This document shows positions 6,012 through 9,610 of a stretch of 9,610 bases of DNA, one piece after another. The notes beneath the pieces were generated by a model. The model was not told the origin of the DNA. It was given only the letters and a program-made list of their open reading frames with translations, and searched no databases. Within the stretch, counting starts at the first letter, position 1; each line of letters starts with the position of its first letter. This DNA is from an uncultured Flavobacterium sp. (GTDB taxonomy: Bacteria > Bacteroidota > Bacteroidia > Flavobacteriales > Flavobacteriaceae). The stretch spans positions 1 through 9,610 of the forward strand of contig CAMLKV010000059.1 of assembly GCA_946480635.1 (NCBI GenBank), written 5' to 3'. Position numbers and translations under genes: made by a program.

Positions 6012-7052
6012 TTATTTTTTATTTTTATCTGCATTAAGAATATCTTTTACAATTGATTTTGTAATCGAATCCTGATTTACAGTATTTACTTTTTTAACCT
6101 GTACAACTTTTATAGGCCTTACAGGAATATAAATTTCAGTTACCCAAGTCGAAGCCGATTTCTCCGTTAGAACATTTTTAGGAATGAACTCTATTACTTT
6201 ATAGGTAGGGCTTTGTTCCAATTTATTCTTTTTAATGAACTCATTAATTTTTACAAGAGCTTCTTTTTTATTAACGTAGTTTCCAGTTAAAGTTGCTTTT
6301 ACTGCTCCAAACGGATTTGTTTGACCGTTGAAAATATCACTTTCAGAAGTTGTATATACCTTTTTCTCTGTTGGTAATGCTACCGAAAAAGTAATTACAT
6401 CATTAATCGTATCTTTTTTATGGTAGATAATAAAAGGAGATCCTTTTGCAGTTACGTTTGCATTCGCAAGTAATTGTTTTAGCTTAGGTAATTGATTTTT
6501 TATTTGTTTAGGTAAATCTTCAGTTTTACAAGCAACAGGACGTTGAATATAAAATATAGTATCTAATCTAACAAAACCTTCAAGTTTTACATTAATGCTT
6601 TTAATTTCTCTGGTCAAAATAGTATTAATTGTATTTAAACCTTCGTCAAATTTATTATCAAAATTATTTTTACTTCCTTTACCAATAATACTTAGGAATT
6701 TGTCTCTGAAACTCATACTTCCTTCAGTAGACCACTCAACTGATGTCTTTTTAGAAAGTGTGTCTTTAATGTGTAGCGTAAGGTTACTTTCAACCTCTCC
6801 TAAAAGAATTTTTTGAGTAACTATTCCTTCTTCGGTATCTTGAAAATCAATTAATTTTAAATTTTCATCTTTCCAAGGATTTATAGAGTCCCAGTTCTTT
6901 CTGTCAGAAACATATTTATAGACTGTTTCTTTAGGTAAATCAATAAGTTTGGATCTTTTTACAGAATATTTTCCGTCTTTAGTAGCAACAAAAACTGAAA
7001 TGGTCCCTGCTAACAAAAGGAGAAGTAAAACTAAATATTTTGCAATCTTCAT
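6012..7052 (-). CDS. Membrane-anchored SRPBCC + GyrI-like ligand-binding protein
   Basis: This 346-aa protein has one N-terminal hydrophobic helix (residues 4-23), which is either an uncleaved anchor or a signal. Residues about 29-150 look like an SRPBCC/polyketide-cyclase domain: the opening SVKRSKLIDLPKETVYKYVSD and the following NWDSINPW are typical. Residues about 153-316 look like a GyrI-like/AraC effector-binding domain, ending TEIYIPVRP. The last 30 residues are lysine-rich. Both domains bind small hydrophobic ligands in other proteins, but there is no helix-turn-helix, so it is not a transcription factor by itself. The ligand and role are unknown. The domain calls are by pattern memory and the boundaries are approximate. 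It follows the 62-aa gene on the same strand after a 68-bp AT-rich gap in which I found no full promoter. Confidence 0.75.
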   Translation of the reverse strand: MKIAKYLVLLLLLLAGTISVFVATKDGKYSVKRSKLIDLPKETVYKYVSDRKNWDSINPWKDENLKLIDFQDTEEGIVTQKILLGEVESNLTLHIKDTLSKKTSVEWSTEGSMSFRDKFLSIIGKGSKNNFDNKFDEGLNTINTILTREIKSINVKLEGFVRLDTIFYIQRPVACKTEDLPKQIKNQLPKLKQLLANANVTAKGSPFIIYHKKDTINDVITFSVALPTEKKVYTTSESDIFNGQTNPFGAVKATLTGNYVNKKEALVKINEFIKKNKLEQSPTYKVIEFIPKNVLTEKSASTWVTEIYIPVRPIKVVQVKKVNTVNQDSITKSIVKDILNADKNKK

Positions 7053-7120
7053 GAGTTATTTTGTAGGTAAGTCTTGGTCGAGTAAAAATAAAAAAAAATG
7101 TTAAAAAAAGATAATTTTCT

Positions 7121-7309
7121 TTATTCTTTTAACAACGATTTGATTACGAATAATAGACCAATGAAAACCAGAAAAGCAATTAATATCCATAAACTACCTT
7201 TGTAGTATTGTTTGTGTAACTTTAAATCTTTTCGATATGCAAAAATCATTACGCAAACAAAAGAAACAAAGAAAAGAACGGCAAATAAAAGTTGACCTTT
7301 ACTAAACAT
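7121..7309 (-). CDS. 62-aa membrane protein with two helices
   Basis: The protein runs from MFSKGQLLFAV to IKSLLKE. Two hydrophobic helices (about residues 6-24 and 37-56) are separated by a polar, basic loop, YRKDLKLHKQYYKGS. Small proteins of this kind are common in Flavobacteriaceae, but I know no function. The frame is open upstream to an ATG at 7417. I reject that longer 98-aa form because its extra 36 residues are low-quality sequence and would overlap the first 36 bases of the MazG-like gene and its promoter region. The start at 7309 places the conserved-looking part first. It could be co-transcribed with the downstream SRPBCC/GyrI gene. Confidence 0.7.
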   Translation of the reverse strand: MFSKGQLLFAVLFFVSFVCVMIFAYRKDLKLHKQYYKGSLWILIAFLVFIGLLFVIKSLLKE

Positions 7310-7351
7310 AATTTTTTTCTGTAAAAATAAGTAATTGTGGATTGATATTGC

Positions 7352-7358
7352 TATTTTG
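7352..7358 (+). promoter_or_regulatory. Weak -7-like element upstream of the MazG-like gene
   Basis: TATTTTG is one base short of TAnnTTTG and lies 23 bp before the ATG at 7382. No TTG sits 19-21 bp upstream. It is the best candidate in the 72-bp divergent gap. Confidence 0.3.
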
Positions 7359-7381
7359 CAACTCAAATAAATACGGGAAAA

Positions 7382-7765
7382 ATGCAAAAACAACTTAACG
7401 CTGTAAAAGAATTTCACACTTCTTTTGGATTAGGAGTAAAAGAAACACCAACAGGGGATTTAGGAGAGAATACAAACCTTCTTCGTTTTAATTTAATGAA
7501 GGAAGAAAATGAAGAATATCTTGAAGCGGTTCAAAATAATGACATAGTAGAAATTGCTGATGCTCTAGGTGATATGCTGTATATTTTGTGCGGAACAATT
7601 CTAGAACACGGACTGCAACATAAAATTGAAGAGGTTTTTGATGAAATTCAACGTAGTAACATGAGTAAATTAGGAGAAGATGGAAAGCCAATTTACCGTG
7701 AAGATGGGAAAGTAATGAAAGGTCCTAACTATTTTAAACCTAATTTTGAAGAGATATTAGGTTAA
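7382..7765 (+). CDS. MazG-like nucleoside triphosphate pyrophosphohydrolase
   Basis: This is a 127-aa all-alpha NTP pyrophosphatase. The metal-binding pattern ExxE...ExxD is visible as E41 and E44 in EENEEYLEA, then E57 and D60 in EIADALGD, with D64 following. The C-terminal part contains EVFDEIQRSNMSKLGEDGKP and a terminal KGPNYFKPNFEEIL, which fits the single-domain MazG-like/PRA-PH-like family also found in phages. Such enzymes release pyrophosphate from nucleotides such as (d)NTPs; the exact substrate is not readable here. It is a single-gene unit, head to head with the 62-aa gene and followed by a strong terminator. Phage-type relatives exist, but nothing around it looks phage-derived. 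Confidence 0.88.
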   Translation: MQKQLNAVKEFHTSFGLGVKETPTGDLGENTNLLRFNLMKEENEEYLEAVQNNDIVEIADALGDMLYILCGTILEHGLQHKIEEVFDEIQRSNMSKLGEDGKPIYREDGKVMKGPNYFKPNFEEILG

Positions 7766-7784
7766 TTGTAATTTTTTAAAAAAT

Positions 7785-7817
7785 AAAAAGGCGATTTTCA
7801 AATAAATCGCCTTTTTT
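7785..7817. terminator. Bidirectional intrinsic terminator
   Basis: A 13-bp stem, AAAAAGGCGATTT (7785-7797) with AAATCGCCTTTTT (7804-7816), encloses a 6-nt loop. T-runs occur on both strands. It lies 19 bp after the MazG-like gene and 18 bp beyond the end of convergent ilvE, and can serve both. Confidence 0.92.
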
Positions 7818-7834
7818 GTATTTAGTAGTTCAAA

Positions 7835-8902
7835 TTAAACTTCTACAGTCCATCCAAAAGTATCTTCGGCTAATTTGTATTGAATGTTAGTCAATTTTTC
7901 TTTCAAATCACCTGCAAAGGTTTTTTCTAATTTAGGTAATTCAAAATATTCGTCTTTGTATTGAAATCCTACAATTGGATTTACTACAGCAGCGGTTCCA
8001 GCACCAAAAATTTCTTTTAAACTTCCATCTTTAGCAGCTTGAACTAATTCATCAACCAGAACAGGGCGAACATCAACATTAATGCCTTCACGTTTTGCTA
8101 AATCAATTAAACTTTTTCGTGTAACTCCATCTAATATTCTATCGCTAGTTGGGGCAGTATACAATGTATCGTTAATTCTAAAGAAAACATTCATTGTACC
8201 ACACTCTTCAAGTTTTGTATGAGTAGCATCATCTGTCCAAATAATTTGTTGGAAACCTGCGTTGTGTGCTAATTGAGTAGGGTAGAACTGGCCTGAATAG
8301 TTTCCTGCAGCTTTTGCAGCTCCAATACCGCCATTTGCCGCACGGCTATAGTAATCAGCAATAAGTACTTTTACTTCTCCAGAATAATAAGCACGAGCAG
8401 GAGACATAATAATACAAAAACGATATTGTGTAGAAGGTTGAGCAATAACTCCGCTTCCAATAGCAATCATAAAAGGACGGATATATAAGGTGTTACCTTT
8501 TCCTTTTTTTACCCAAGCCTCATCTAAACGAATTAAATCTTTTAATCCTTCAATAAAAATAGATTGAGGAACTTCGGGCATACACATACGTACTGCCGAT
8601 TTATTCATTCGAAGATGATTTTCTTCTGGACGAAATAACCAAACCGAATCATCCTCTTTTTTATAAGCTTTCATACCTTCAAAAATAGCTTGTCCATAAT
8701 GGAAAACTTTTGCAGAAGGATCTAAAACAAAAGGTTCGTAAGGTTTAATTACGGGTTTTTCCCAAGCACCATTACGGTAATCGCAAACTAGCATATGATC
8801 TGTAAATACACTACCAAAAGTTAGTTTTTCGAAGTCAACTTGGTCAATCTTTGAAGTAGCGGCCTTGATAATATCAATTTCGCCAGTAGTTTGTAAGCTC
8901 AT
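7835..8902 (-). CDS. ilvE: Branched-chain amino acid aminotransferase
   Basis: This 355-aa PLP enzyme of fold type IV interconverts leucine, isoleucine and valine with their 2-oxo acids, using glutamate/2-oxoglutarate; it is cytoplasmic. Length and motifs fit the class related to eukaryotic BCAT rather than the shorter (about 310 aa) E. coli IlvE. HYGQAIFEGMKAY is at 68-80 and RPFMIAIGSG at 142-151. The probable PLP lysine is K197 in GGIGAAKAAGNY, followed by LEECGTMNVFF (231-241), ILDGVTRKS (256-264) and the phosphate-binding GTAAVV (302-307). All key motifs are present and the reading frame is intact. It is monocistronic as far as visible. No clear -33/-7 pair was found in the 211-bp gap upstream. 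Confidence 0.95.
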   Translation of the reverse strand: MSLQTTGEIDIIKAATSKIDQVDFEKLTFGSVFTDHMLVCDYRNGAWEKPVIKPYEPFVLDPSAKVFHYGQAIFEGMKAYKKEDDSVWLFRPEENHLRMNKSAVRMCMPEVPQSIFIEGLKDLIRLDEAWVKKGKGNTLYIRPFMIAIGSGVIAQPSTQYRFCIIMSPARAYYSGEVKVLIADYYSRAANGGIGAAKAAGNYSGQFYPTQLAHNAGFQQIIWTDDATHTKLEECGTMNVFFRINDTLYTAPTSDRILDGVTRKSLIDLAKREGINVDVRPVLVDELVQAAKDGSLKEIFGAGTAAVVNPIVGFQYKDEYFELPKLEKTFAGDLKEKLTNIQYKLAEDTFGWTVEV

Positions 8903-9113
8903 TTACTCAATTATTTTTTGCTAATTTAATAAAAAATAAACCCCATTGTTAAATTATGGTCAATATTTGATTACAAATCTGTTATTTTTTTTAATATTCT
9001 AAATTATTTTAGGCTTCATTGCTTTTTTGTTAATTTTTTTAGATTTATGTTAAAGTTAATATACGTTTTACGCTATTTCTTATAGATTTGCATTTAAAAT
9101 CAAAACTAACTAT
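8903..9113. other. Divergent intergenic region, ilvE / DUF4920 gene
   Basis: This AT-rich stretch of 211 bp separates two divergent genes. I see no ORF, strong hairpin, leader-peptide attenuator or T-box-like element. A -7-like box for the plus-strand gene is at 9083-9090. The promoter of ilvE must lie here but cannot be assigned. Confidence 0.6.
9083..9090 (+). promoter_or_regulatory. Candidate -7 element for the DUF4920 gene
   Basis: TAGATTTG matches TAnnTTTG, 23 bp before the ATG at 9114. No TTG is present 19-21 bp upstream, so only half of the promoter is recognisable. Confidence 0.4.
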
Positions 9114-9610
9114 ATGAAAAAAGTATTTTTACTTGTTGCATTTTCTCTTTTCCTAGTTTCTAATAGTGGCACAGCTCAATCTAAAAAAGCTACAGCTATT
9201 AATACTAATGATTACGCTTTATTTGGTGAAAAATTTACTGCCTCTGGAGTATTAACTGAAAAGGCGATGCTTAAAAAGTATAAGACTCTAAAAAAGGGTG
9301 ACACAGTTGTTATTAAATTCAAATCTAAAATTAAAGAGGTTTGTAAAAAGAAAGGTTGTTGGATGAATATGGATTTGTCAGATAATAACAATTCTTTTGT
9401 TCGTTTTAAAGATTATGGTTTTTTTGTTCCTCTTAATGCAGATGGTAGTGAAGCAATTGTAAACGGTAAAGCTTACATTGATGTGGTTTCTGTTGAAGAA
9501 TTACGTCACTATGCTAAGGATGGAAAAAAATCTCAAGAAGAAATTAATAAAATCACTAAGCCAAAAGTTACTTACGCTTTTCAGGCAACGGGTGTTTTAA
9601 TTAAAAAATC
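9114..9610 (+). CDS. Secreted DUF4920-family protein, 3' end cut by window edge
   Basis: The frame from ATG at 9114 is open for 165 codons to the window edge. An N-terminal signal peptide, MKKVFLLVAFSLFLVSNSGTAQ, has likely cleavage after A21. The mature part carries a conserved cysteine pair in VCKKKGCWMNM (C77 and C82), then FVRFKDYGFFVPLN (95-108) and a C-terminal YAFQATGVLI, which I recognise as DUF4920. The CxxxxCW motif could bind a metal or form a disulphide in the periplasm; no function is established to my knowledge. Family proteins are about this length, so only a few residues are probably missing. It is divergent from ilvE. Confidence 0.85.
   Translation, partial: MKKVFLLVAFSLFLVSNSGTAQSKKATAINTNDYALFGEKFTASGVLTEKAMLKKYKTLKKGDTVVIKFKSKIKEVCKKKGCWMNMDLSDNNNSFVRFKDYGFFVPLNADGSEAIVNGKAYIDVVSVEELRHYAKDGKKSQEEINKITKPKVTYAFQATGVLIKK

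Noticed and set aside
6595..6816. Plus-strand open frame inside the SRPBCC/GyrI gene
   Set aside because: It is an antisense shadow with low-complexity Leu/Ser composition.
7488..7691. Minus-strand open frame inside the MazG-like gene
   Set aside because: It is an antisense shadow of a gene with intact catalytic motifs.
9101..9108. TAGTTTTG on the minus strand as -7 element for ilvE
   Set aside because: It lies about 200 bp from the start codon, has no TTTG at the right spacing, and its -33 region would fall in the divergent gene.

Overview
This is a low-GC window from the chromosome of a bacterium in phylum Bacteroidota, most likely family Flavobacteriaceae and perhaps Flavobacterium. Evidence: several TAnnTTTG -7 boxes, two of them with a TTTG element exactly 19 bp upstream, which is the promoter architecture of this phylum. 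In addition, Shine-Dalgarno sequences are mostly weak, and the gene families (DUF4920, DUF1684, a 47-aa flavobacterial-type small protein, M56/BlaI pair) are typical of the group. I see no integrase, transposase, prophage or CRISPR array. It reads as ordinary core or near-core chromosome.

Layout. Positions 1-27 are the 5' part of a minus-strand tRNA (probably Arg) with its promoter at 70-100. A 47-aa minus-strand gene lies at 131-274. From 331 to 2530 there is a minus-strand two-gene operon: a BlaI/MecI-family repressor followed after one base by an M56/BlaR1-type membrane metalloprotease, closed by a strong terminator at 297-324. Upstream is a minus-strand MFS drug-type transporter (2619-3896). 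A divergent plus-strand operon follows: a secreted DUF1684 protein, a TatD-family hydrolase starting on the TAATG overlap, and tcdA. It ends at a bidirectional terminator (5971-6004) shared with a convergent minus-strand SRPBCC/GyrI-like protein (6012-7052). A 62-aa two-helix membrane protein (7121-7309, minus) is head to head with a MazG-like pyrophosphohydrolase (7382-7765, plus). A second bidirectional terminator (7785-7817) separates the latter from ilvE (7835-8902, minus). A secreted DUF4920 gene (9114 onward, plus) runs off the right edge.

How the genes work together. The only clear regulatory circuit is the repressor/protease pair. The protease is expected to sense something in the periplasm and release repression by the BlaI-like protein. 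Its promoter carries two perfect 14-bp palindromes exactly 20 bp apart, one covering the -33 element, which fits autorepression. The protease has no penicillin-binding sensor. Its sensor side is instead a charged domain ending in a methionine-rich heptad coiled coil with a 21-bp DNA tandem repeat. This circuit is the most unusual part of the window. The remaining genes are housekeeping (tRNA modification, branched-chain amino acid metabolism, nucleotide clean-up) or small conserved proteins of unknown role.
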